This document shows, piece after piece, positions 1 to 7,165 of a stretch of DNA of 18,646 nucleotides. Position 1 is the stretch's first letter. Every line of letters begins with the position of its first letter. This DNA comes from DATJZH01 sp035499215 (GTDB lineage: Bacteria; Actinomycetota; Actinomycetes; Streptosporangiales; Streptosporangiaceae): the NCBI GenBank assembly GCA_035499215.1, contig DATJZH010000105.1, positions 1-18,646 of the forward strand. Direction: 5' to 3'. The notes beneath the pieces are model-generated. The model saw nothing but the letters and a program-made list of their open reading frames with translations. It was not told the origin of the DNA and did not search any database. A program made the translations under genes and the position numbers.

Positions 1-572
1 GCCTCCTCTGCGTTCGGGGCATCGAGCACATCCATCGGCAGGGCCAGGAAGACCGGGCCCATGGGCGGTGTCGTGGCGATCTTGATCGCGCGCCGCAGCA
101 TCCGCAGTAATGACGTCGGATGAGTGACCCGCGCGGCCCACCTGGTAACCGGCTCCGCCATAGCGACCAGGTCAGCCGCCATCTGTGCGTCCATCGCGTC
201 GTAGCAGACCCCAGCGTCGCCGGCCAGCACGACAAGCGGCGCATGGCCCCGCTTGGCCTGGTACATCATGCCGATGCCGTTGCCGAGGCCGACTCCGCTG
301 TGCAGCTGTACCACGGCGGGCCGATGGGTCGCGCGGGCGTAACCGTCCGCGATGCCGACCGCCACTGTCTCCTGAAGCGCGCAGACATACTTCATGGCCG
401 GGTAGTCGGCGAGGGCGTCGAGAAAGCCCTGCTCGACAGTCCCCGGATTGCCGAACATGTACCGGATGTCGTCAGCGAGCAGCTGCTCGACGAGCGCGAA
501 GCGGCCGGTGCGGCCGCCCGCGGTGGTACTCGCCACCTCCTGCCCGAGATTCGCTCCGACCGGGACGCTCAT
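1..572 (-). CDS. Thiamine-diphosphate-binding enzyme, benzoylformate decarboxylase/acetolactate synthase-like (N-terminal part, cut by window edge)
   Basis: I translated this open frame by hand on the minus strand; it runs off the left edge after about 190 residues. It shows the N-terminal Pyr domain of ThDP-dependent decarboxylases and synthases. Near residue 41 is GNPGTVEQGFLDAL, near 66 ALQETVAVGIADGYAR with the likely ThDP-activating Glu69, then QLHSGVGLGNG near 89 and PLVVLAGD near 112. The family cleaves or joins 2-oxo acids in the cytoplasm; the substrate cannot be told from this part. The ATG at 572 overlaps the stop of the upstream DJ-1 gene as ATGA, so the two are translationally coupled and probably work in one pathway. 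The full protein should be about 550 residues. Family is secure, exact reaction unknown; the domain that best separates subfamilies is outside the window. Confidence 0.85.
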   Translation of the reverse strand, partial: MSVPVGANLGQEVASTTAGGRTGRFALVEQLLADDIRYMFGNPGTVEQGFLDALADYPAMKYVCALQETVAVGIADGYARATHRPAVVQLHSGVGLGNGIGMMYQAKRGHAPLVVLAGDAGVCYDAMDAQMAADLVAMAEPVTRWAARVTHPTSLLRMLRRAIKIATTPPMGPVFLALPMDVLDAPNAEE

Positions 573-1447
573 GAGCGGATGGCCGGCTCGGCGTCCGAAC
601 TGCCGACCCGGTCGGGGCCGCGCCAGCCGTAGTATCGGAGCCCGTGTTCGAGCACCTCGACCAGCACTCTGCCGGTCGTATACGAATCTGCGGTCGACCG
701 CCCGGTGATAAACGGGTAGTCCGCCATCACCGAGATCTGGTGCCCGACGTTGCCGTGGAACTGGCCCTCGGGGCCTACGGCGTCACGCAGGATGTACTCC
801 AGCGGATACGGCGGCGGTCCGATGTTGAGGTCGGTGCCGACAAAGCCCGTCCCGTCATGGTAGTCGTACTCGATCGGATGTCCCGTGACGTGGCGGCCCC
901 AGATGATGCTCCTGCGGTCGTCCTGGTTACGCGCAAACGCGAGGCAGGCGACACCGTAGCACTCTGCGGCCACCGGCCGGTCGAGCCCGTAGAAAATGAG
1001 AATCAGCTCATGGACACGGTAGCTATTGACCATGTCGATGATCGGGCCGCTGCCACCCACTAGCAGTATGGCGTCGTACTCGCGCTCGATCTCGCCCCGG
1101 ATCTCATCCAGCCGGTTGTAGTAGCTCTCCATCTCGCGCAGGTAGCTGGGCGAGCTATGGTAGGGCATCTCGGGCAGCCAGGCCGAAAGGTTCAGCGGAT
1201 TCTCGAGCCGCCTGGACTGGCTGAGCTCACGGGTCTTGCGGGCGTTCTCCTCCGAGGTCACGGCGCGGCCGAGCGGGGGGTCAATGAACCTGGGGTCCTC
1301 GCTCGGCGGCAGCGGCTGAGGGCGTCTTCCTTTGCTTGTCGCGAAGACCACCTCGTAGTTCTGCTTGTCCAGGGCATCGAGCGGACCGACCAGTTCCTCA
1401 CCCCAGAAGCCCCATTCCGAGAGAATACAGAGAATCCTGCGTGACAT
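569..1447 (-). CDS. DJ-1/PfpI (class I glutamine amidotransferase-like) family protein
   Basis: This is a 292-residue cytoplasmic protein. A beta-strand start (MSRRILCILSEWGFWGEEL) carries the conserved glutamate at about 17-18. A flavodoxin-like core follows, with YDAILLVGGSG near 124-134 and the nucleophile elbow VAAECYGVACL, placing the reactive cysteine at 163. DJ-1/PfpI/Hsp31 relatives act as glyoxalases, chaperones, hydratases or amidases, so the reaction cannot be named. It is longer than minimal DJ-1 (about 190 residues) and has an insertion around 60-120, as in Hsp31-like members. The ATG at 1447 follows an AAGGA ribosome site. Its stop overlaps the start of the ThDP enzyme (ATGA), and the pair forms an operon transcribed leftward. 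The pairing suggests handling of a reactive 2-oxo compound, but that is inference. Confidence 0.85.
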   Translation of the reverse strand: MSRRILCILSEWGFWGEELVGPLDALDKQNYEVVFATSKGRRPQPLPPSEDPRFIDPPLGRAVTSEENARKTRELSQSRRLENPLNLSAWLPEMPYHSSPSYLREMESYYNRLDEIRGEIEREYDAILLVGGSGPIIDMVNSYRVHELILIFYGLDRPVAAECYGVACLAFARNQDDRRSIIWGRHVTGHPIEYDYHDGTGFVGTDLNIGPPPYPLEYILRDAVGPEGQFHGNVGHQISVMADYPFITGRSTADSYTTGRVLVEVLEHGLRYYGWRGPDRVGSSDAEPAIRS

Positions 1448-1987
1448 AGATATCTGTCCTTGTCCCCGCTCGCGACCTGACTGTCATGTGGCTAGTACGA
1501 GTAACGGATTCCGGTGCACAGCCGGTCACGTCATCGCGCAAGATCACTGGCTGTCGTGTGACGTACTGAACGCTAGATGGAGGGATGAACCCCGGACCAT
1601 CGGTAATCCCCCTAGGATTTAGGCTGCAAGCCGGCGGGCGGGCTCGAGGATGGCCCGCTCCTGTCGTCGGCTCGGCCCCGAAAGACCCTCGCGGCCAGGG
1701 TCGGCAAGGCATGGCGCCGCGGCCGGGGTCGGCATCATCACTGGTCAGCGGCACCGCGTGCAGCCGGTTGACGGTCCCGACCTTGCCGGTGCCGAGAAAA
1801 GGCGCGCCTCACCAGGATCCGCGGCCCCCTCTCGTTGCCCAGGCCAGCGCGGCGTCGACATCCGGCCGGGATTCACGCCGCCAGCAGGGCCGGACCGGTA
1901 CAGCGCACCGGTCAGCAGATCATGGGCCTGGGCCTATTACCAGCTTGGGCGTTACAACCCGGGGAAACCCCCGGTATTGAGACTCGG
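1448..1987 (-). other. Intergenic region of about 540 bp without a convincing gene
   Basis: Open frames exist on both strands here, but their translations are low-complexity Arg/Pro/Gly-rich text without a recognisable fold, and none has a good ribosome site. The region should hold the promoter of the DJ-1/ThDP operon near its low-coordinate end and the 3' end signals of the caspase gene near its high-coordinate end. I could not pick out a convincing -35/-10 pair. Confidence 0.5.
1959..1974 (-). terminator. Possible short hairpin downstream of the caspase gene
   Basis: A perfect 6-bp GC stem (CCGGGG with CCCCGG) with a 4-nt loop lies 14 bp past the caspase stop codon. It has no T-run. In a GC-rich genome a stem this short may be chance, so this is a weak call. 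Confidence 0.25.
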
Positions 1988-4870
1988 TCAGGGGATGTCG
2001 TTGATGCTGAGGGCCTCCAGCTGGCCCGATCCCCGGTTGGTGACCAGCAGGGTCTTGCCGCCCTCGAGGTCGTTCTGGTTGAACTCGTGCGGCTGACTGC
2101 CGGCGGGAATCCTCCCCACCAGGGCCGGCTTCCCGGCCAGCGCCTTCCTGGTGTCGACGACCATCAGGCTGGACGGCGACCCGGAGTTCGCGACGGCGAT
2201 CTGCGCGCCGCCCTTGATGACCTTCTCCCCGATCGGATCCGGGCCCACGGGCACGCTCGCGATCAGCGGGTGCGCGCCCTTGGCGCGCAGCTCGGCGGCG
2301 CTGAAGGCGAGCAGCGCGTTGCTCTGCTGCGCGGTGACCCACACGACGCCGCCGTCTGCCGAGGTCGTCACCAATCGCGACGGCCGGCATCCGGCAGCAT
2401 GTGTCGCGAGCACCGCAGTCGCCTGCTGGCTGGGTGTCTCCGCGCGCTTCATGCTGACGACGCTGACTGTTCCCTGGGACGGAGCCGTGCCCCAGCTCGT
2501 CACGTACAGCAAGTCGCCGGACTGGGCAATGCCCACCGGCTGGCTGTCGAGCGGCACAAAGCCGACGAACTCCGACTTGCCGAAGCCGCTGTGCACGGCG
2601 GCGTCCAGGTTGAAGACCGCCATGTTGTTACTGTCCTGCAGGGTCACGAAGGCGTATTTGTCGTCGGGCGAGAGCGCGACGTCGACAGCTCCGGCGCCTG
2701 TGCTCGTCAGGTGCCCGAGGACCGGGTCAGCGGCGTGCTGCTCGGCCTCGCCAATGCTGATGACGACGGCCCCGCTGCCGCCTGCCACGAGCAGGTGGCC
2801 GTCCCCGGTGATGGCCTCGCCCTTCTGCGCGCCAGGCGCCGGGATGTTGCTGAAGGGCGAGAGGTTGGGGCCGCCGCCGTTGTTGCTCAGCATGGCCACC
2901 GAGCTGCCGGTCGACACGAACGAGAATTGCGAGAATCGGGCACCGCGGCCCACCTCGACGCCGAACGGATTCCCGGCGACGGGCACGTCCGTGGGGTGGA
3001 CGGGCAGAACATTCGTCGTGGCTGTCCTGGTCGTGCAGCCGGGCACGGGAACCGCGGGCGCCGCAGCGGGAGAGCCTGATCCGCCGCCTGATCCGCTCCC
3101 CAGCAGCTGGCTGATCAGGAAGGCGCCGCCGCCGAGGACGAGAACCGCGGCGACCGCCGCGGCGGCCGCCGTTATCCGCGAGCGGAGCGGTGGTCCGGTC
3201 CGCTGACCGAGATCCTGGCCGCCGCCGCGCTCGGAGCCCTCGGCATGAAGCTCGTGGCTCACATCTCGCTTGCGCCGCAGCCCGTTCATTGCCGGGGGCC
3301 AGCGACTGGCCCGGATAGCCGCGGGTGCTGGCTGTTCTTGCGGGTTGGCCGCATCGCGGGGCGGGCCGGGCCGGGCGCGCTCGGGGGCAGGTGCTGCCTC
3401 GGGTGCGGGGGCAGGTGCTGCCTCGGGTGCGGTCGCAGCGGTGTCAGCGGCCGGCAGGGGTGCGGGGTCGATGCGCGCGCGCACGCGGATAGCGGCGGAG
3501 CCGCCGTCGCTGTCGATGCTGACGACGCCGTCGTGCTCGCCGGCGGCGCCGGTGTCCAGGGTCAGGACGACCTCGTCGCCTTCCTGCCGGAGCTTCAGCC
3601 AGCTTGCCTCGGTCGCTGGCCGCGCATTGAGCGTCCCGCCGCCGGCGTTATCCAGCCGGACCCTGCGTTCGGGCGCGGGCCCGAGCGCGGAGATCCGCCC
3701 GAAATCGATGATGGTGGCTGATAACGCAAGCTTCGGCCTCAGCTCTGCGGCCCCGGCCGGCGACAGCTCCGGCGCTCCCGCCGGCGGCAGCAGCACCGCC
3801 CCGGCCGGCGGCAGCAGCACCGCTCCCGCCGGCGGCAGCTTTGGCGCCCCGGCCGACGGCGGCAGCACCGCCGCGGCCGGCGGCGCGTCCGCGTTCAGGG
3901 CCGCCGCAGCCGCGGCGGCCACGGCGCGGCTGTCGTCCCCGGCAAGCTGCTCCAGGGCCAGCCTGGCGGCCAGCGCGAGCCCGGCATGTCTGGCCCGCAT
4001 CACGCGCACCAGTTCCTGGACCGCCCCGGCACGGATTCCGGCCAGCGGGTGATCGATGGCCTGCTGCAGCTCGGGCGGCAGCGGCGCGGGAGTGGTTACC
4101 GGGCGGCCGCGGCGGGCGATATAGAGCTCCCCTTGCGTCTCCACGTCGCGGCTCGGGGTCTGATGGGGATTCTGCTCGCGCACCTTGTCGAAGACATAGT
4201 CATAAAGCTCGTTGAGCGAGACCAGGCCGTCCTCGTCCCGGTCCGCCTCTCCGCTGGCCAGTCCCTCCACCAGGGCGGCGGTGAACACCGACGGCCGGGG
4301 GGTGGCGTGGACATCAGTGAGCTGCTCTCCTTCGAAGGCGTACTCCATGGCGCTGGATGCCGTGATCACCGCCCGGCCGCGGCCGCCGCCTAATCTTTCC
4401 GGAGCGAAGCTGTCCAGCACGTTGACGTCCCCGGCCGCCCGCACCGCCACACCCTGGGAGAAGGCGCCGCCATAGCAGCAGTCCAGCAGCAGCACGATGC
4501 TGCGCGACCGGCTCGCCCGCATGCACCGCTGCACGAAGTCGGCCGGGATCGCCGTGGATACAAGCCTGTTCAGGCGGGTGTTGGCGGCGGCGAAAAATAG
4601 TTCCCCGGACTCGCTCTTCAGCCCGTGACAGGAGAAGTGCAGCAGCAGCACATCGTCGGACCGGCCCTCCGCGAACAGGTCCTCGATCTGCGCCTGGATG
4701 ACATGGGCGGGCTCGTTACGCACCACCTGGACGGTGAAGTCACCGATCTGGGGATCGCTGAGCACCTGCCCGAGCGCCTCGGCATCGGCCGCCGGGGCCA
4801 GCAGGTGCGGCAGTGCCTCCTGCTCGTATTCGTCGACGGCGATTATCAGGGCTTTCCGCTGGCCGCTCAC
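1988..4870 (-). CDS. Membrane-anchored caspase-family (C14) protein, EACC1-associated type, with C-terminal beta-propeller
   Basis: This 960-residue protein starts with a caspase/metacaspase domain (about 1-255). The catalytic pair is visible as HFSCHG (His82) and LLLDCCYGG (Cys132 by alignment to DSCHSG). Residues 210-221, DRDEDGLVSLNE, match an EF-hand calcium loop. A helical HEAT-like stretch follows (about 265-325), then four octapeptide repeats (345-376), an Ig/BACON-like segment (about 380-468), a Pro/Ala linker, and a basic flank leading to one hydrophobic helix (about 566-590). The last 340 residues contain YVTN-type propeller repeats such as KYAFVTLQDSNNM and LLYVTSWG. The positive-inside rule puts the caspase in the cytoplasm and the propeller outside. 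Translation starts at GTG 4870; an in-frame stop three codons upstream excludes earlier starts. It lies 9 bp after the EACC1 gene, so the two are one operon. A cleavage-based effector or signalling role is inferred; substrates are unknown. Confidence 0.9.
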   Translation of the reverse strand: MSGQRKALIIAVDEYEQEALPHLLAPAADAEALGQVLSDPQIGDFTVQVVRNEPAHVIQAQIEDLFAEGRSDDVLLLHFSCHGLKSESGELFFAAANTRLNRLVSTAIPADFVQRCMRASRSRSIVLLLDCCYGGAFSQGVAVRAAGDVNVLDSFAPERLGGGRGRAVITASSAMEYAFEGEQLTDVHATPRPSVFTAALVEGLASGEADRDEDGLVSLNELYDYVFDKVREQNPHQTPSRDVETQGELYIARRGRPVTTPAPLPPELQQAIDHPLAGIRAGAVQELVRVMRARHAGLALAARLALEQLAGDDSRAVAAAAAAALNADAPPAAAVLPPSAGAPKLPPAGAVLLPPAGAVLLPPAGAPELSPAGAAELRPKLALSATIIDFGRISALGPAPERRVRLDNAGGGTLNARPATEASWLKLRQEGDEVVLTLDTGAAGEHDGVVSIDSDGGSAAIRVRARIDPAPLPAADTAATAPEAAPAPAPEAAPAPERARPGPPRDAANPQEQPAPAAIRASRWPPAMNGLRRKRDVSHELHAEGSERGGGQDLGQRTGPPLRSRITAAAAAVAAVLVLGGGAFLISQLLGSGSGGGSGSPAAAPAVPVPGCTTRTATTNVLPVHPTDVPVAGNPFGVEVGRGARFSQFSFVSTGSSVAMLSNNGGGPNLSPFSNIPAPGAQKGEAITGDGHLLVAGGSGAVVISIGEAEQHAADPVLGHLTSTGAGAVDVALSPDDKYAFVTLQDSNNMAVFNLDAAVHSGFGKSEFVGFVPLDSQPVGIAQSGDLLYVTSWGTAPSQGTVSVVSMKRAETPSQQATAVLATHAAGCRPSRLVTTSADGGVVWVTAQQSNALLAFSAAELRAKGAHPLIASVPVGPDPIGEKVIKGGAQIAVANSGSPSSLMVVDTRKALAGKPALVGRIPAGSQPHEFNQNDLEGGKTLLVTNRGSGQLEALSINDIP
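3743..3838 (-). repeat. Four tandem 24-bp units coding an LPPAGAxx octapeptide in the caspase linker
   Basis: Residues 345-376 of the caspase protein read LPPAGAVL, LPPAGAVL, LPPAGAPE, LSPAGAAE in perfect 8-residue phase. The DNA units are near-identical, which suggests expansion by slippage or unequal recombination. The segment is probably an extended flexible spacer between the helical region and the Ig-like domain. Confidence 0.8.
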
Positions 4871-4879
4871 ACCTCGCCG

Positions 4880-5260
4880 TCACCCCGTCGAGTGCCGGCT
4901 GACAAACAGGCTGATAAGCCGCTCCTGCTCCGCGTCGCTTACCTCCGACAGCTCCAGCTGGTCGCCGCCGATTTCCAGCCGCACCGTACGGTGGCTGGTA
5001 CCGCTGCGCCGCAGCCAGTGGCTGATCGCGCCCACCACCGCCTTGAGGATCTCAGCGGAACCACCGAGAGTGAGTGAGAGCCCGCCAAGCGCGGCCAGTT
5101 CCACCCCGCGGGCGCCCGGCGGAGGCGCACCGGCCTGCCAGGCGGATACATCCTCCAGGTCGAGCTGGAGGAGATCCCGGCGCAGGTAACCAGTCAGCTC
5201 ATCCAGCCGCTCAGCGTCCGCGCCGTCCTCGGACAGCTGTAACAGTAACTCGCCGGCCAT
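4880..5260 (-). CDS. EACC1 (effector-associated constant component 1) family protein
   Basis: This is a 126-residue soluble protein. It has an acidic helical start (DAERLDELTGYLRRDLLQLD), a PPPGARGVE motif near 47-54, a Gly/Ala-rich hydrophobic helix (about 55-84) ending HWLRR, and a strand pair VRLEIGGDQLEL (93-104) followed by a C-terminal helix. This order matches EACC1, a small partner found next to caspase, protease and other effector genes in bacterial conflict systems; the match is from memory of the family. I chose ATG 5260 rather than the upstream ATG at 5440 because a purine-rich AAGGGGTGGGGA ribosome site precedes it and family similarity begins there. The caspase gene starts 9 bp downstream. 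A likely role is adaptor or tether of the caspase; the mechanism is unknown. Confidence 0.85.
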   Translation of the reverse strand: MAGELLLQLSEDGADAERLDELTGYLRRDLLQLDLEDVSAWQAGAPPPGARGVELAALGGLSLTLGGSAEILKAVVGAISHWLRRSGTSHRTVRLEIGGDQLELSEVSDAEQERLISLFVSRHSTG

Positions 5261-5391
5261 TCCCCACCCCTTCCGCACAGGCAGAGCCGTGCCTACCGGA
5301 GCCATCCACTCGGCCCATCCTGCTGCTATCTTCGCGGCGATGTACCACTTGTGTCTAGTTTCCCTGCCCAGCCCAGAATCTCCACTTCGTG

Positions 5392-5431
5392 CGTGAGTGT
5401 GCCACGGATGACGTGAGTGCGCCACGGATGA
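5392..5431 (-). repeat. Tandem 20-bp direct repeat upstream of the EACC1/caspase operon
   Basis: Two adjacent 20-bp units (5392-5411 and 5412-5431) differ at one base; the core on the plus strand is GCCACGGATGA. They lie about 130-170 bp upstream of the EACC1 start in a 201-bp gap. Position and spacing (about two helical turns) fit a pair of operator half-sites, but no regulator is known for them. Confidence 0.6.
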
Positions 5432-5461
5432 GACGTTCACCGGCTGGCTGCGTGGCTCCTG

Positions 5462-6124
5462 TCAGCGATCCGTCTCGGCGAGCCTGATCCGGATGGCGCG
5501 AAACAGCGCAGGCGTCTCGCGCAGCACCGCCAGCCGCGGATCGGGGACCGTCAGGAACCGGTCGACGGCGATGTCGAAGTACGGCCGCAGCCGCGGATCA
5601 GCGCGCAGCGCGGCCATCGCCCGCCTGTCCCCGCCGAGCACGACAGCATCAAGCTCGCCGGCGTGCGGGCCGAACACGGCGGCAGCGGTGCCGGCGGCAG
5701 CGGCGGCCGCCTCCGCTGCCTGCTTCTGCCTGCGCCGCGCGAAGCGATGCTGCGAGGTGCCGCCTGCTGCGCTGCGGCCGTGCACCGGGCGGGCGCCGAC
5801 CTTCGACGCGATCAGTTCCGGGCCAGGCCCGGCGAACACCCCGGCCGCATAGCCGCCGAGCCGGGCCAGCAGTACCCCGACGACGCGATCGGCGGCGGCG
5901 TGCGCGGCGATCTCGGCGCCGCCTGGTGCCGGCCCGGCCAGCAGCGGAGGGAACGGCAGGTGGCATTCAGCGACTGATCCGTCAGCCGCGCGGAATGTGA
6001 GCACTGCGGGCGAGGGCTGCGCGACGGTCGCCCCGTGCCGCCGCGCGAACGAGATGAGCCACCCAGCGATGCGTTCTGGCGGGACGTCGATCCAGCGGAC
6101 GTGGTCACGTCCGCCGTTTGCCAT
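5462..6124 (-). CDS. Actinobacterial VLRF1 (acVLRF1) family peptidyl-tRNA hydrolase
   Basis: This 220-residue cytoplasmic protein belongs to the Vms1/ANKZF1-like release factor family. The diagnostic loop GGTSQHRFARRRQKQA lies at 121-136, with catalytic-loop Gln125 in the GxxQ position of eRF1-like hydrolases. A long basic/alanine helix and a C-terminal alpha/beta segment (LDAVVLGGDRRAMAAL) follow. Family members cleave peptidyl-tRNA on stalled or split large ribosomal subunits during quality control; the bacterial role is inferred from that. ATG 6124 has a GAGGCG site about 8 nt upstream. It is divergent from sseB with 128 bp between. It has its own 201-bp gap before EACC1, so it is probably not part of the caspase operon. 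Confidence 0.85.
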   Translation of the reverse strand: MANGGRDHVRWIDVPPERIAGWLISFARRHGATVAQPSPAVLTFRAADGSVAECHLPFPPLLAGPAPGGAEIAAHAAADRVVGVLLARLGGYAAGVFAGPGPELIASKVGARPVHGRSAAGGTSQHRFARRRQKQAAEAAAAAAGTAAAVFGPHAGELDAVVLGGDRRAMAALRADPRLRPYFDIAVDRFLTVPDPRLAVLRETPALFRAIRIRLAETDR

Positions 6125-6252
6125 TACGCATCGCCTCAGAGCGCTTACTATCCGTCAAGTGAAACCCATTGCCGACCAAGCCAGCGTCGGTCACCGGCGG
6201 CGCCTGCCAGCGGGCCGTGGCCGCGGGGCGCCATGAGGGCAAGGACGCATTG

Positions 6253-7062
6253 ATGACCATCGTCACGGATGACAACACTGCCACGCCGGCTCCGTCGCGC
6301 ACCGCCGAGGCGGGCATCGCACGCGCTGCCGACGAAGACGTTGAGCGGGCGCTCGCCGCGGCGGTCAACGACCCGGCCAGGATCGGTGACCTGCTCGACG
6401 CCCTGCGCCGGGGCCGGCTGTGGGTGCCGCTGCCTGACGACGGGCGGCCCGTGACGGATGGCTCGGCGCTGACCCTGCCGACGGTCACCTACCTGGCCAG
6501 CGAGTTCGTCCCTGCCTTCACCTCCGTTCAGCAGCTGCAGGCGGGATCGCAGGACCCGGCCGGCCAGCGGCTGGCCGCTCCGCATGTGGTCGTGCGCACC
6601 GCCGACCTGGCCAGGCTGCTTCCGCCCGCGCTTGGCATCGCGCTGAATCCCGGTCTCGGCGCGAGCGTCCCCGTCTACCCCGAAGGGGTCGCCTACCTGG
6701 CGTCGGCGCCAGCAGCCCGCGCCAGCGGACGGATCACCGTGGGCCCGCCGCCGACGCAGCCCGATGCGCTGCTCGGCGGGATCCGCGCTGGCCTGGCCGG
6801 GGTGCCGGCCGCCAGGGACGCGGCAGCCGCGTGGCTCTCGGTGGAATCCGCCGGCGAGGGGCTGATCATCTCGGTGACGCTTGACAACCCCGCCGACGCT
6901 GCTGCCCGGGATGCAGTGATCAGGGTACTCGAGCGGGCCGCCGGCGAGGCCCCGCAGGACACTGGGTTCCCCATCGATGTCACCTTCCCCGGCGAGGGCC
7001 TGCCCGATCCCATCGACGAGTGGATCTCCGCCTTCGCCGCCCCGTTCTACCTGCGGCCCTGA
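6253..7062 (+). CDS. SseB-family (enhanced serine sensitivity) protein
   Basis: This 269-residue soluble protein carries an N-terminal SseB domain (about 25-140: LLDALRRGRLWVPLPDDG, then ALTLPTVTYLASEFVPAFTS). A linking region follows, with ALNPGLGASVPVYPEGVAYL near 163-182, and a C-terminal SseB domain (about 190-265) holding VESAGEGLIISVTLDNP and ending DPIDEWISAFAAPFYLRP. The biochemical role of SseB proteins is not established beyond a serine-sensitivity phenotype when overexpressed in Escherichia coli. I chose ATG 6253 over the frame's first ATG at 6169 because AAGGA lies 7 nt before it and the preceding residues look untranslated. It is divergent from the acVLRF1 gene and 103 bp upstream of cbbR on the same strand. 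Confidence 0.85.
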   Translation: MTIVTDDNTATPAPSRTAEAGIARAADEDVERALAAAVNDPARIGDLLDALRRGRLWVPLPDDGRPVTDGSALTLPTVTYLASEFVPAFTSVQQLQAGSQDPAGQRLAAPHVVVRTADLARLLPPALGIALNPGLGASVPVYPEGVAYLASAPAARASGRITVGPPPTQPDALLGGIRAGLAGVPAARDAAAAWLSVESAGEGLIISVTLDNPADAAARDAVIRVLERAAGEAPQDTGFPIDVTFPGEGLPDPIDEWISAFAAPFYLRP

Positions 7063-7087
7063 GACCGCGCGCGCATGCGGCGATAAC

Positions 7088-7104
7088 CTTAGCTCCGGCT
7101 TAAG
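7088..7104 (+). promoter_or_regulatory. Candidate LysR-type binding site upstream of cbbR
   Basis: CTTA and TAAG form a dyad separated by 9 bp in the gap before cbbR. The right arm lies within TTAAGTG (7100-7106), a heptamer that recurs at 8205-8211 upstream of cbbL. LysR regulators commonly bind such imperfect dyads at their own promoter. No footprint data; inference. Confidence 0.35.
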
Positions 7105-7165
7105 TGTTACTCGTGTACCGGCGTGCTCCGGTTTATGGGTGGACGGCGTGACGGAGGCGCCCATT

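Noticed and set aside
1585..1980. Possible gene in the gap between the DJ-1 and caspase genes
   Set aside because: Translations on both strands are Arg/Pro/Gly-rich without a fold, and no ribosome site precedes them; too weak to call even a pseudogene.
1835..3079. Plus-strand frame of 414 codons opposite the caspase propeller
   Set aside because: Shadow of the caspase gene, with no ribosome site or recognisable domain.
5261..5440. Longer N-terminus for the EACC1 protein (start at 5440)
   Set aside because: The extra 60 residues look like untranslated DNA, cover the upstream repeat, and the internal ATG at 5260 has a good ribosome site and family-like start.
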